Virus record (IMG/VR): IMGVR_UViG_3300044638_007250 | Span: 1 to 63,212 of that record | Length of the DNA stretch: 63,212 nt | Reading direction: 5' to 3' (one strand) | Source of the DNA: a virus | Part shown: in pieces, positions 39,714 through 47,663 of the stretch | How the letters are laid out: each line of letters begins with the position of its first letter | Position numbering within the stretch: position 1 is the first letter of the stretch | The notes under the pieces: generated by a model | Told to the model about the DNA's origin: nothing | Seen by the model: the letters and a program-made list of their open reading frames with translations, nothing else | The model's database searches: none | Position numbers and translations under genes: made by a program

Positions 39714-39881
39714 GTTATCTTCAAGCCATTTATTTAGTAGATACTTTCTAACAAATATTGGCATTCTTTCAAAATCTTGGTAGGTTATACCTAATAATGT
39801 TCTTAAATAATAAAATTCGTCAATTTGACTTTTTCTATAATCAGAAGAAAGGGCGAAAAAAGTCGACCCCAAAACCAACAT
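39702..39881 (-). CDS. Small tail-assembly partner overlapping the gp26/51-like gene (59 aa)
   Basis: 59 aa from ATG 39881 to TAA 39702, in a different frame from the 247-aa gene and overlapping its end by 41 nt. The body is clearly protein-like (RKSQIDEFYYLRTLLGITYQ; FERMPIFVRKYLLNKWLED), with the MP..VRKYLL helix typical of the short proteins encoded beside tail-assembly chaperones. The first 13 residues lie in the overlap and look arbitrary, so the domain may instead be made by +1 frameshifting from the upstream gene at TTTTTTC (39855-39861). Position directly before the tape measure supports a chaperone role. Confidence 0.65.
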   Translation of the reverse strand: MLVLGSTFFALSSDYRKSQIDEFYYLRTLLGITYQDFERMPIFVRKYLLNKWLEDNKKD

Positions 39882-40584
39882 TCACTGTTAGTTTTTCTCC
39901 TGACGGGGCCATAATAGTTTTGTTCATGTCTAATCTTGGTTCATTTTCATTCATAAATTTTCTGATGAATTTTGAATCCATAATTGGCATTGACTCAATA
40001 AATTTAGCAATCCCCGCCTTATCGGATGAACCATTTACTTCAACAATTTCTCTTTCCATTCTCCAAGTAACTCGTGGTACTGTTCTACCTTGTGGGTACA
40101 TTGCCGCCATGGAATTAATGTCCATGATTTCACCGTAAGTTAATGGTTTTAATTTAATAGTAGATTGTGACTTTGGTAAAAGTACCGTGAAGGTACCATC
40201 TTCATTTGATTTTTGGTTACCAACAATTGATAACTCATCTAACATTACAGTTGTTTGGAATGGTTTTTTAGTTGCAGGGTCAGTGACATTAATAGTCATT
40301 TCAGGACCAAACGCAGTATTTCTTAAAAAGATTAGAATTGCTTCAACGTCACCTTCAATTAAATCTTCAACTCTTACATCTGGCTCATAGATTTTTGCTC
40401 TTAACAAGGTCATTGTTAAATCATTTGCACCACCCATAAGAATGTTCTCATCGGAAGCAGTAAGATATCCAACCTTTAAGGTTTTCTTTTTATTTTTATA
40501 AAATATACCTTGTGAAGGTAACTGAACTACATCGTGTGGTAGTGTAAAATTTTCTTGACCGTAGTCTCTTGCTTGATTTTCCAT
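39841..40584 (-). CDS. Baseplate hub assembly protein, gp26/gp51 (T4_baseplate) family
   Basis: 247 aa; T4 gp51 is 249 aa and gp26 is 208 aa. The N-terminus has the family hallmark LPSQGIFYKNKKKTLKVGYL followed by TASDENILMGG; a conserved central part (RVEDLIEGDVEAILIFLRNT), and an end FGVDFFRPFF like the FF.P ends of this family. In T4 these proteins act in hub assembly; in many phages the same slot before the tape measure holds tail-assembly chaperones. Flanked by terminators at 40594-40623 and 39686-39713. A small second ORF overlaps its 3' end. Confidence 0.75.
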   Translation of the reverse strand: MENQARDYGQENFTLPHDVVQLPSQGIFYKNKKKTLKVGYLTASDENILMGGANDLTMTLLRAKIYEPDVRVEDLIEGDVEAILIFLRNTAFGPEMTINVTDPATKKPFQTTVMLDELSIVGNQKSNEDGTFTVLLPKSQSTIKLKPLTYGEIMDINSMAAMYPQGRTVPRVTWRMEREIVEVNGSSDKAGIAKFIESMPIMDSKFIRKFMNENEPRLDMNKTIMAPSGEKLTVNVGFGVDFFRPFF

Positions 40585-40593
40585 ATAAAAAAA

Positions 40594-40623
40594 TAACCGT
40601 AAAGTTTATTAGCTTTACGGTTA
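40594..40623 (-). terminator. Rho-independent terminator after tail tube gene
   Basis: 11-bp stem (TAACCGTAAAG/CTTTACGGTTA), 8-nt loop, then TTTTTTT after one A on the minus strand. Confidence 0.85.
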
Positions 40624-40656
40624 AATATAAGTGAGTATGATTTTATGTAAATAGTA

Positions 40657-41145
40657 TTAGTATACTAACACACATCTATCCATTCTTAAAGAAGCTGTGA
40701 TATCCGCCAACGCATCTTGACTATAAGATAACGCTCCGAAGTTAACATCAGTTAAGAAAGTTCCATAAAGAATCCATTTCTCAACAACAACTCCTGTAGG
40801 GTCCAACATTTCAAGGTCGATGTCTTTTTTGTAACCCGCAGCATAACCCATACGACCTGTCACTGATTCAGCGTGTAAACGAACCCACTCCATAAGTGCT
40901 TGAGCAGCAGACGGTCCAATAGGGTCACGGAACTTAACACTAATTGGGTCCCAGTTAAATCTACCTGCAACGAATGTAGATGTGTTTAAGAATTGTATTT
41001 CAGTTGCACCAATCTTAATAGATGGTCTTGAAGCGCTTTCAACAAACCACTCGTTGATACCCAAACTTGACGGAAACCTTAAGATGAAACGGTTCTGGCG
41101 TTTCGGTTCGTAAGGTATCGGCATTTTCATTAATAAATCAGCCAT
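40657..41145 (-). CDS. 19: Tail tube protein gp19
   Basis: 162 aa, almost the same length as T4 gp19 (163 aa). Stacks as hexameric rings to form the inner tube through which DNA passes. Family features: PKRQNRFILRFPSSLGINEW at the start, the ESASRPSIKIG block, WDPISVKFRDPIGPSAAQAL, and the end LADITASLRMDRCVLVY. It has its own late-type element and a strong terminator, consistent with a highly expressed single-gene transcript. Confidence 0.92.
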   Translation of the reverse strand: MADLLMKMPIPYEPKRQNRFILRFPSSLGINEWFVESASRPSIKIGATEIQFLNTSTFVAGRFNWDPISVKFRDPIGPSAAQALMEWVRLHAESVTGRMGYAAGYKKDIDLEMLDPTGVVVEKWILYGTFLTDVNFGALSYSQDALADITASLRMDRCVLVY

Positions 41146-41183
41146 GTTATTTTAATTTTGTTTTTTTTGTTTTGTTTATTTCT

Positions 41184-41191
41184 ATAAATAT
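41184..41191 (-). promoter_or_regulatory. Late-type element ATATTTAT upstream of tail tube gene
   Basis: Sense ATATTTATAG ends 38 nt before the ATG at 41145; the leader between is A-rich. Confidence 0.5.
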
Positions 41192-41242
41192 ACTCTTGTT
41201 AAAAATTTTTTCTCTTTACTTTTATTTTGTTAAGGTTATTCA

Positions 41243-42073
41243 TTACTTATATTCCTTCTTAACGCCACCAGCAGTAGAATAAGTTTTAACTATATTATCT
41301 GGTTTATCTTTAAAATGTTTACTCATTACTTCTACATTTCTAACATCATCATCTGAAAATCCAATTATAGGTTGCTCTGGAACGAAATTATTTGAAATGT
41401 CATTTTTTACAAACGCCTTTTTACTTAATAAATTCGCCATTCCTTTAATATAAGAAACGAAATCTTCCATTGCACGAACCTTAGCTTCTTCAGGGTTGGC
41501 AGCTCCTTTTTCATCACCAAACGACACTGGATGATATTTGTTGAGTTCTAAATACGACTTGATTAATTCATCGTCCGTCATATCGTCTTCGTCTACAAAC
41601 GTCCTGTATTTTTTAAGGTTCTTAACTAGTTGGTCCTTATCGATACCATTAAATCCGTCAATAATATAATTGTAAACAGCTTGTTTTAAAGTGTTGGGGT
41701 TATGACCTCTTGCAGTTATGATTGAAAATATTGAACCGTTATTAATTGCTTCTCTAAAGTCATTAAATGCTGGACCAAGTTTTGCTCTCATTGCATCAAC
41801 TAAGAAATCTTTATCACCCGCAGTTCTGAAGTTTTTGAACGGGTCTTCACCAAATCCTACAATAGTGTCTCCGTTGTATTCAAAATCTTCTTTTCCGATT
41901 TTACTTCTATATTCCGCAAAATCGTCTGTACTCATACCAACTTCATCACCATCATCAGTCTTTAATATTATCTTTGTTGGCATGTGAACAATATTGTCGT
42001 CCCAATCAAACGCATAATATTTCATATCTGGTGTTCCTTCACCTTTAAATCCCTCTCTAAGTTGTCTTTTCAT
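41243..42073 (-). CDS. HAD-superfamily phosphatase-like protein
   Basis: 276 aa from ATG 42073. The open frame continues to a TTG at 42082, but the ATG three codons in is preferred because the TTG abuts the hairpin at 42088-42108. Motif I is YAFDWDDNIVHMPT (DxD pair, as in DxDxT), motif II SIITARGHN, and a motif IV-like FSDDDVRNV near the C-terminus with KYHPVSFGDEKGAA before it. This is the layout of HAD hydrolases that remove phosphate from nucleotides, proteins or small molecules; the substrate is not evident. It sits between sheath and tube genes, an unusual place for an enzyme. Could be a virion or assembly phosphatase, or a DNA-end-processing enzyme like the PseT phosphatase; no kinase domain is present. 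Confidence 0.7.
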   Translation of the reverse strand: MKRQLREGFKGEGTPDMKYYAFDWDDNIVHMPTKIILKTDDGDEVGMSTDDFAEYRSKIGKEDFEYNGDTIVGFGEDPFKNFRTAGDKDFLVDAMRAKLGPAFNDFREAINNGSIFSIITARGHNPNTLKQAVYNYIIDGFNGIDKDQLVKNLKKYRTFVDEDDMTDDELIKSYLELNKYHPVSFGDEKGAANPEEAKVRAMEDFVSYIKGMANLLSKKAFVKNDISNNFVPEQPIIGFSDDDVRNVEVMSKHFKDKPDNIVKTYSTAGGVKKEYK

Positions 42074-42087
42074 ATTTGGCAAATAAA

Positions 42088-42108
42088 GGGGGTATGATTA
42101 GTACCCCC
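42088..42108 (-). terminator. Hairpin terminator after tail sheath gene
   Basis: 7-bp GC-rich stem (GGGGGTA/TACCCCC), 7-nt loop, then TTTATTT on the minus strand, directly after the sheath stop. Confidence 0.75.
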
Positions 42109-42117
42109 GTTAGTTTA

Positions 42118-45100
42118 TTAAATGTTTTCAAACGAAGCTCCTGTTGGAGTAATGAAGAATTCGATATCTATGAATTCTAATGCCTTCGTAGGTTTTAAGT
42201 AGATTTTACCTGTTAATGTATTTCTATCTAAGTCTTCAGGTGAAGATGATACGGTTACACGGAAATCGTATAAACCTCTGTCTCTTCTGATTGAATCTAA
42301 GATAGGGTTAACACTATCCAAGAATTGTTGTCTTACAATCTGGTCGTTTTGTTCGAACAATAATCTTACCGCTACTGCTGAAATCAACTTACGAGCTTGA
42401 AGTAATAATCTTCTTACGTTCAATCTGTTAAGTGCTGTGTCAGCAACTTGTAAAGTTTTGTTACCCCAAATTACAGTTCCAACATCAGAGAAAGTTGCGA
42501 TAGGGTTGATTCTACCTTGATACAATGTATCTCTGTCAGTTTGTGTAAGTTTTTGTCTAGCTTTGATTGAGTTTACGAGACCTCTTGTGTAACCCGCAGA
42601 TGCGAACCAAGGGAATGAAATGTTATCGGTCAATGCCAAGTTTCTACAAACCTCACCCGTTGGTGGTAAGTAAATTTGTGTATTGTTTACAGTATCTCTT
42701 GTTAAAATCCAAGGATAGTAAGTTGCAGTATAGTTAGAGTCGATACCTGTGTTATCCAAGTTGTCAACCGCTTCTTGTGAGTAAATGATGTCCTGAGGAT
42801 TTGAAGCATCAGGTGTATACATTCTGTAATCAGGAGTAGTACAGATATAAACTGAATCTGCTCTTGAGTATTGTACCATGTCAATTGCCTCTTCTACAAG
42901 ATTAGAGTTGTTAACATAATCGATACTTGCAGTTGCAAATATGTTAATGTTTGTCGCTTCAGGATTAGCAAACGTTAAGATACCAAGTAAGTATGCGTAG
43001 TAGTCAGTGTTTGCAAAATCCTGAGTATTGTTTTGAACAACAATTCTCTTAAACATACCGTCACCTGTTGCAGTTGGGTATCTTGATGATGGAAATGCAC
43101 CTGCCAAATAACCTGACGCTCCCAATTGGAATCTGTCTTCGTTAGTTCTCCATTCTCTGTAGATATCCCATCCGTCAAATCCACCAGCAAAACAGATAGT
43201 GAATTTTCTTGAGTAGATAAAGTAGTATGGATTTTCTTGAGTTGCTGGGTCTTCTCTAAATTCTGCAACACCACATTCAAACGCGGTTTGACCACTTGAC
43301 ATTGAACTATTAGAAATAGTTACAACAGTTGCTCCTGAGTCCATGTGGAAACCTTTACTTAATACATTCCATTTAACTGAATCAGTTGCAGTTTCCCAAC
43401 CTGTTTGTGGGTTTTGTTTTCCTTTATAAGTTAAGAATGACTCATCAATACCATATTGAGTTGAGAAACCTAAGTAAGTTCTTCTTACAATATCTCCTGG
43501 TGATTCAACAGAGTTAGAACCTCCAGTTGCAGTACCGAATGGTGGGTTAGCAATAACTTCACCTGGATAGTCATACTTAGTTTTGAATTTAGGATATGGT
43601 GATGGGAATTCAGTAACGTCAGAATATTCTCTTTGTGTGTATCCATAGAAACCACAAGGTAATGCGTCAATCGGAGCTTCGTCAGCCATCTCAACCATTA
43701 TGTATTTTGAAATTAATGCAAACTCACCGTTAGATGAACCAATTTTCTTAGCAATAAAGTTATTTGACGCTGGGTCCATGTTACAGTTTGTAAATTTCTC
43801 AATAACCACAGGGTTAGCATCAGTATCAAAGAAGTTTCTTACGAATACGTCAAAAGACATATTGTTATATGACATGTTTGCCAATGAAACTTTAATTTCA
43901 GTGTTTGCCGAGTCACCATCAGAAATTGAAATGAACTTAAATAAGTTATAAACTTTGTTACCTCTTAATTCTGAAACGATATATGGTGTTTCAGGTGATT
44001 GGTATCTTTCTAAATTCCAAGCAATTGACTGACTTGATTGACTTCTTGCACTTGGTAATGCAATTAATTCTGAATTTAAACCTCTGATGTAACCTTGGTT
44101 GTAAGCGTAATTCAAACTACCTTGGTAAACCTCTTCAACATATATAGGTGTTTCAAATCTTGATTTTCCAAAGTTATCAACACCTAATACTTTAGTTATG
44201 TATTTTGCCGATAATGCCGATAATGAAGTTTCAAATGCGAAAACATCATTATCTTTTGTAACACCTGATAATAAGAATGTTGCAAAAGGTGAATCTGTAA
44301 TTCCTGAGTATTGACCCGTACTTACAATTTGTAAATTATTCGGTGCCCAAGCATTATTGTTATTGTAATCGATACCCACTTCGTAAACAGGTCCATGGTT
44401 TTCACTTGTTGAACTATTTGAGTATAATGAAATACCTCTTGAACGAATAGTACCTACAACCATATTATTGAATTCAGTGTAAGCAGTTCCTGTGAAACTG
44501 TAACTTTCACCTGTAATAGTTCCTGTAAATGTACCTGTACCTCCTGTAGTTAAAGTATCTACAACATAATAGAATGAATAACCTGTATATGCATTTCCTG
44601 ATGAAATGTCAAAGTTAGCGTAGAACCAAGGGTCGTTTGTCGCTGAAGATAAATCATTATCGTTAAAAGTATTAACACAATTGTAAGGGTCAGTAACCGC
44701 ACTATATGTTGTTGTTAAAGTGTCGTAATCCGCATTAGGTATTGCACCATAAACAACCGCAGTTGTTGACGATAATGATGGAGTGTCAATTATTTGACCT
44801 AAATATGCGTCAAAGTCTCCTTGTAATGTTGATGTTGAACCATCAGCTACTCTATATTGTAAGTTCAAGTTTGCTTGAACTTGAGCAGGTAAAGCTCCTC
44901 CAATAAAAGTAACCGTACTTCCTGATGCATCACCTGTAAATGTTGCAGTGAAAGTTGTTGCGTTTGATGGGTCACCGATTGTTGTTGGGTCAACATTGGC
45001 AATTAATGATAAACTCCAAGATGGACCCGCATCATAACCTGATAATCCCAATACTCTAGTTACAAACAATTGGTTTGATTGTTGCAAGTACGACTTGGCA

Positions 45101-45348
45101 ATATAAGCCGCTTCGTATTTAGGAATTTGAGTGTTATAAAACTTAACGGGTTCAGTCCCTCCAAAATATGCTTGGAACTCATCGTAGTTTGTTATGAATA
45201 CTGGTTCGAATGCTGGACCTCTTAAGGTTTCCCCTACAATACCTAATGTAGTAACCCCCACACTTTGGGCTACAAAAGATAAGTCGGTTTCAGATGTGTA
45301 TACGCCTGGTGATACGAATACTTTTTGATTTGCTTGTGCTGTTGCCAT
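42118..45348 (-). CDS. 18: Contractile tail sheath protein gp18
   Basis: 1076 aa; T4 gp18 is 659 aa. Forms the outer contractile sheath. N-terminal signature KVFVSPGVYTSETDLSFVAQ and GIVGETLRGPAFEPVFIT; C-terminal signature LNRLNVRRLLLQARKLISAV, FEQNDQIVRQQFLDSVNPIL and the final LKPTKALEFIDIEFFITPTG. The extra 400 residues lie in the middle (about 120-420), Thr/Ser/Gly-rich and beta-like (TATFTGDASGSTVTFIGG), and probably decorate the outside of the sheath. ATG start; late-type element upstream; terminator downstream. Confidence 0.92.
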   Translation of the reverse strand: MATAQANQKVFVSPGVYTSETDLSFVAQSVGVTTLGIVGETLRGPAFEPVFITNYDEFQAYFGGTEPVKFYNTQIPKYEAAYIAKSYLQQSNQLFVTRVLGLSGYDAGPSWSLSLIANVDPTTIGDPSNATTFTATFTGDASGSTVTFIGGALPAQVQANLNLQYRVADGSTSTLQGDFDAYLGQIIDTPSLSSTTAVVYGAIPNADYDTLTTTYSAVTDPYNCVNTFNDNDLSSATNDPWFYANFDISSGNAYTGYSFYYVVDTLTTGGTGTFTGTITGESYSFTGTAYTEFNNMVVGTIRSRGISLYSNSSTSENHGPVYEVGIDYNNNNAWAPNNLQIVSTGQYSGITDSPFATFLLSGVTKDNDVFAFETSLSALSAKYITKVLGVDNFGKSRFETPIYVEEVYQGSLNYAYNQGYIRGLNSELIALPSARSQSSQSIAWNLERYQSPETPYIVSELRGNKVYNLFKFISISDGDSANTEIKVSLANMSYNNMSFDVFVRNFFDTDANPVVIEKFTNCNMDPASNNFIAKKIGSSNGEFALISKYIMVEMADEAPIDALPCGFYGYTQREYSDVTEFPSPYPKFKTKYDYPGEVIANPPFGTATGGSNSVESPGDIVRRTYLGFSTQYGIDESFLTYKGKQNPQTGWETATDSVKWNVLSKGFHMDSGATVVTISNSSMSSGQTAFECGVAEFREDPATQENPYYFIYSRKFTICFAGGFDGWDIYREWRTNEDRFQLGASGYLAGAFPSSRYPTATGDGMFKRIVVQNNTQDFANTDYYAYLLGILTFANPEATNINIFATASIDYVNNSNLVEEAIDMVQYSRADSVYICTTPDYRMYTPDASNPQDIIYSQEAVDNLDNTGIDSNYTATYYPWILTRDTVNNTQIYLPPTGEVCRNLALTDNISFPWFASAGYTRGLVNSIKARQKLTQTDRDTLYQGRINPIATFSDVGTVIWGNKTLQVADTALNRLNVRRLLLQARKLISAVAVRLLFEQNDQIVRQQFLDSVNPILDSIRRDRGLYDFRVTVSSSPEDLDRNTLTGKIYLKPTKALEFIDIEFFITPTGASFENI

Positions 45349-45382
45349 TATTAAATTATTCTGTTACAGATTTATTTTATTG

Positions 45383-45390
45383 ATAAATAT
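45383..45390 (-). promoter_or_regulatory. Late-type element ATATTTAT upstream of tail sheath
   Basis: Sense ATATTTATCAAT ends 34 nt before the ATG at 45348, in the 120-bp divergent region shared with the plus-strand gene at 45469. Confidence 0.5.
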
Positions 45391-45425
45391 TCAAGTTTTT
45401 ACGAAAAAACTTTACTTTTGTATAA

Positions 45426-45433
45426 GTATTTAT
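45426..45433 (+). promoter_or_regulatory. Late-type element GTATTTAT upstream of small plus-strand gene
   Basis: Plus-strand GTATTTATAAAC ends 35 nt before the ATG at 45469; same element as before leftward structural genes, but here on the other strand. Confidence 0.45.
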
Positions 45434-45468
45434 AAACGGTATGAATTAATTCTGCCTTTTTTCTACCC

Positions 45469-45630
45469 ATGAAAACTAAGAAGGAAATAAAGAACATTAA
45501 AATATCCCCCGAATCACATGATATCCTAAAAAAGTACTGTGATAAACGTGGAATTAAGATTTATAAGTTTTTGGAAAATTTGATTATTGAAAAGTGTAAA
45601 GAAAAGAAAGATATCTATGGAGAAGATTAA
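45469..45630 (+). CDS. Small ribbon-helix-helix-like protein (53 aa)
   Basis: 53 aa, basic. The pattern IKNIKISPESHDILKKYCDK followed by RGIKIYKFLENLIIEKC is a short beta strand, a helix, a turn and a second helix, as in ribbon-helix-helix (Arc/CopG-type) DNA-binding proteins. It is the only plus-strand gene in a long minus-strand tail block. Its stop codon overlaps the stop of the convergent gp15-like gene (TTAA, both strands reading TAA). A late-type element lies upstream. A small transcription regulator is the best guess; targets are unknown. Confidence 0.65.
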   Translation: MKTKKEIKNIKISPESHDILKKYCDKRGIKIYKFLENLIIEKCKEKKDIYGED

Positions 45631-46670
45631 ACTAACTTGTTTTCGAATAGTATGTTGGATGGTAGAGAATTATTATCTTTTGTAACTTCAATCCTCAAAA
45701 CATCATTTGTGGTAATTTCAATTCTTTGTAAATCACTACCATAATAATCACCATTAATATAAACATCAAACGTATCTACATTATCTGTAGATATTAAAGT
45801 CATATTTGCCGTAAAGTCAATTATGTCATTTAATATTGTATTTCCCGAAACAAATAAAAATGGCATTTCAAAAGTGTCAGGATTTTCAGGATATTTTTCT
45901 CGTCTTTGTTTTCTTAATGATGTATCAACTTCAATAAGTTGTGTCATTCTTTGTATTGCTGGTTTTACCTCAAATTCTTCTTCATCTATTAAGTAACCCA
46001 ACATAGTAAAGTCGTAACTCTGAACATAATACTTTCTTGAATCCATATTCATCTGCGATTCATCGGAAACATTGTTCATTATGATTGGGACGTATTGACC
46101 CTTAATAAATGTATATGCTTGTCTTGATGAAAAAGTTTGCATCACAATTTTATTTAATTGGTTCAACTCTCTCATTCTATTGCAAATGATTTTAACTTGA
46201 TAGTTGATATCAACAGGAACAGGTTGTGGTATTGTGTAGATATCCATACCTTGTTCGTTTCCGTTCCATGTTGGAACTGAGGCATAATAGAATTGTTTTC
46301 TATTTGGAATTGTATATTGAAGTGATGGGTTTGTACCGTACTTAACTTCAGGTGTTCTAACTACTGTAATAAATGGCGGGGACGGGTTGTAATCTAAATC
46401 CACAAACTTCCACGTTTCTAAATATTGTGTCCAGTTTTGACTTGTAATGATAATATCCAACAAAGGTACAACTTTACCTGCAGTTACAACTTCAAGTTCT
46501 GTCTTGACAAAATCGAGCATACCCCTATCCAAATCAGCATGTAATACTGATTTAGGTAGATATGTTCCATCCTCCTTAATATATTCCAAAAGTTGTTCTC
46601 TACGTTCAGATAAAACTTTTTTTGGAACTAACGGTAATGTTGGTTTGACAACTGTTCTTGGTAGTGGCAT
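45627..46670 (-). CDS. Probable gp15-like tail terminator / sheath completion protein
   Basis: 347 aa; T4 gp15 is 272 aa. The middle segment (PVPVDINYQVKIICNRMREL; NKIVMQTFSSRQAYTFIKGQ; YVQSYDFTMLGYLIDEEEFE) follows the gp15 order of a strand describing a tail-end ring: fixed-spacing helix, then a strand with RRxxY/FTxxxxGWxxP-like pattern. It lies between the neck genes and the sheath, where gp15 sits. The N-terminal 100 residues (PRTVVKPTLPLVPKKVLSER) are extra. The start shares one base with the preceding stop (TAATG). The assignment rests mainly on position and fold-like pattern. Confidence 0.5.
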   Translation of the reverse strand: MPLPRTVVKPTLPLVPKKVLSERREQLLEYIKEDGTYLPKSVLHADLDRGMLDFVKTELEVVTAGKVVPLLDIIITSQNWTQYLETWKFVDLDYNPSPPFITVVRTPEVKYGTNPSLQYTIPNRKQFYYASVPTWNGNEQGMDIYTIPQPVPVDINYQVKIICNRMRELNQLNKIVMQTFSSRQAYTFIKGQYVPIIMNNVSDESQMNMDSRKYYVQSYDFTMLGYLIDEEEFEVKPAIQRMTQLIEVDTSLRKQRREKYPENPDTFEMPFLFVSGNTILNDIIDFTANMTLISTDNVDTFDVYINGDYYGSDLQRIEITTNDVLRIEVTKDNNSLPSNILFENKLV

Positions 46671-47083
46671 TATTCTTTTACTACAAATAGTTTATTTTGC
46701 GAATTAATCATGTCAACCTCTTGAGCGGTGTAGACAGGTTCTTCACTATTTTTATAAACAAACGAATCGTATTTATACGGATTATAAGTAACAACTTTAT
46801 CTGATGGTGGATTTGGAATATCCTCACAAGGGTATTCACAATAGTCTAATAATTTTCCAATTACAAATGCGTGAACGTTTTTTGATTTTTCTGAACGAAC
46901 TCGTTCTTTTCCACCTTTTCTAACTCTGAACTCAACATCACCCAATTTAACATAATCGGCATGCATAATTACTTTACTGTTGTAGGTTACAGAAAATGTG
47001 TGTTTGTGTAAATTATAATACACCATTACTTTCTTACCCAAAAATAAATTATCAAATTGAGATTCAGTTATTATTACTTGCAT
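46670..47083 (-). CDS. Conserved-type phage protein (137 aa)
   Basis: 137 aa. The block VMVYYNLHKHTFSVTYNSKV, then VEFRVRKGGKERVRSEKSKN and VHAFVIGKL is of a type familiar from large myoviruses (a small basic beta-protein sometimes encoded near neck or early genes), but no function is known to me. Both ends share single bases with neighbouring genes (TAATG), so it is translationally coupled within the neck operon. Two Cys near the C-terminus (YCEYPCED). Confidence 0.65.
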   Translation of the reverse strand: MQVIITESQFDNLFLGKKVMVYYNLHKHTFSVTYNSKVIMHADYVKLGDVEFRVRKGGKERVRSEKSKNVHAFVIGKLLDYCEYPCEDIPNPPSDKVVTYNPYKYDSFVYKNSEEPVYTAQEVDMINSQNKLFVVKE

Positions 47084-47607
47084 TATATTCCTCTAAATTC
47101 ATTCTCACTTACAAAAGTTGCGGTAACCGTTCTATAGAATGGTTTGTACCCACCGTAAGTGTGTTTGTTATCTGACCTTACATATCCATCATCACTAACA
47201 GAATAATATCTTACTCGGTCTTCAGTTTCATAGTAACCAATATAATCGCCCATGAATATTTCAACACCTAAGTCATCAAGAGTTTTTTGATAAATTGAAA
47301 ATTTCATATTACCTGGTTCTTGAATCTCGACTTTAGAATTTCCGTATAACTTATTTACGGGAGCCATAACTTGAACCAACCCTTTTAACTCGATAGGTGC
47401 CATGAATTGTATTCCGTCTTCAACTACTTCACCGTATACATTATCCTTTTTTGTTTTGTAACGGTCAATACGATACAATACGATTGTAAAATTCATATCA
47501 CCTTCCAACCATTCTTGTCCCATACCAATATCAAGGTCATAATCTTCACCACCGAAGAACATACCCAACCTTGTAATCGGAACCAATTTTTCTGACGTTT
47601 GTTTCAT
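47083..47607 (-). CDS. Possible neck protein gp14-like
   Basis: 174 aa; T4 gp14 is 256 aa. The segment VEIFMGDYIGYYETEDRVRY followed by YSVSDDG and a late FYRTVTATFVSENEF resembles the head-tail connector pattern of gp14 (a short barrel entered through 'GDLIYFP...EIxxVE..DPFY'). It is the first leftward gene after the divergent region at 47608-47663, opposite to the strand of gp13. The GP14 assignment is mainly positional. Confidence 0.4.
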   Translation of the reverse strand: MKQTSEKLVPITRLGMFFGGEDYDLDIGMGQEWLEGDMNFTIVLYRIDRYKTKKDNVYGEVVEDGIQFMAPIELKGLVQVMAPVNKLYGNSKVEIQEPGNMKFSIYQKTLDDLGVEIFMGDYIGYYETEDRVRYYSVSDDGYVRSDNKHTYGGYKPFYRTVTATFVSENEFRGI

Positions 47608-47610
47608 ATA

Positions 47611-47639
47611 TTGATAAATACCTAAACATTTACTATATT
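47611..47639 (+). promoter_or_regulatory. Sigma70-like promoter of the SNF2 gene
   Basis: Plus-strand TTGATA (47611-47616), 17-nt spacer, TATATT (47634-47639); the ATG follows at 47664. Overlaps the leftward element for the 174-aa gene, so the two directions may compete. Confidence 0.55.
47614..47621 (-). promoter_or_regulatory. Late-type element GTATTTAT upstream of 174-aa gene
   Basis: Sense GTATTTATCAAT ends 6 nt before the ATG at 47607, inside the plus-strand -35 region. Confidence 0.45.
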
Positions 47640-47663
47640 TAAGTTATAATTTACTAATTTTAA

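Noticed and set aside
42074-42082. TTG at 42082 as the start of the HAD gene
   Set aside because: An in-frame ATG lies three codons later with better distance from the sheath terminator.
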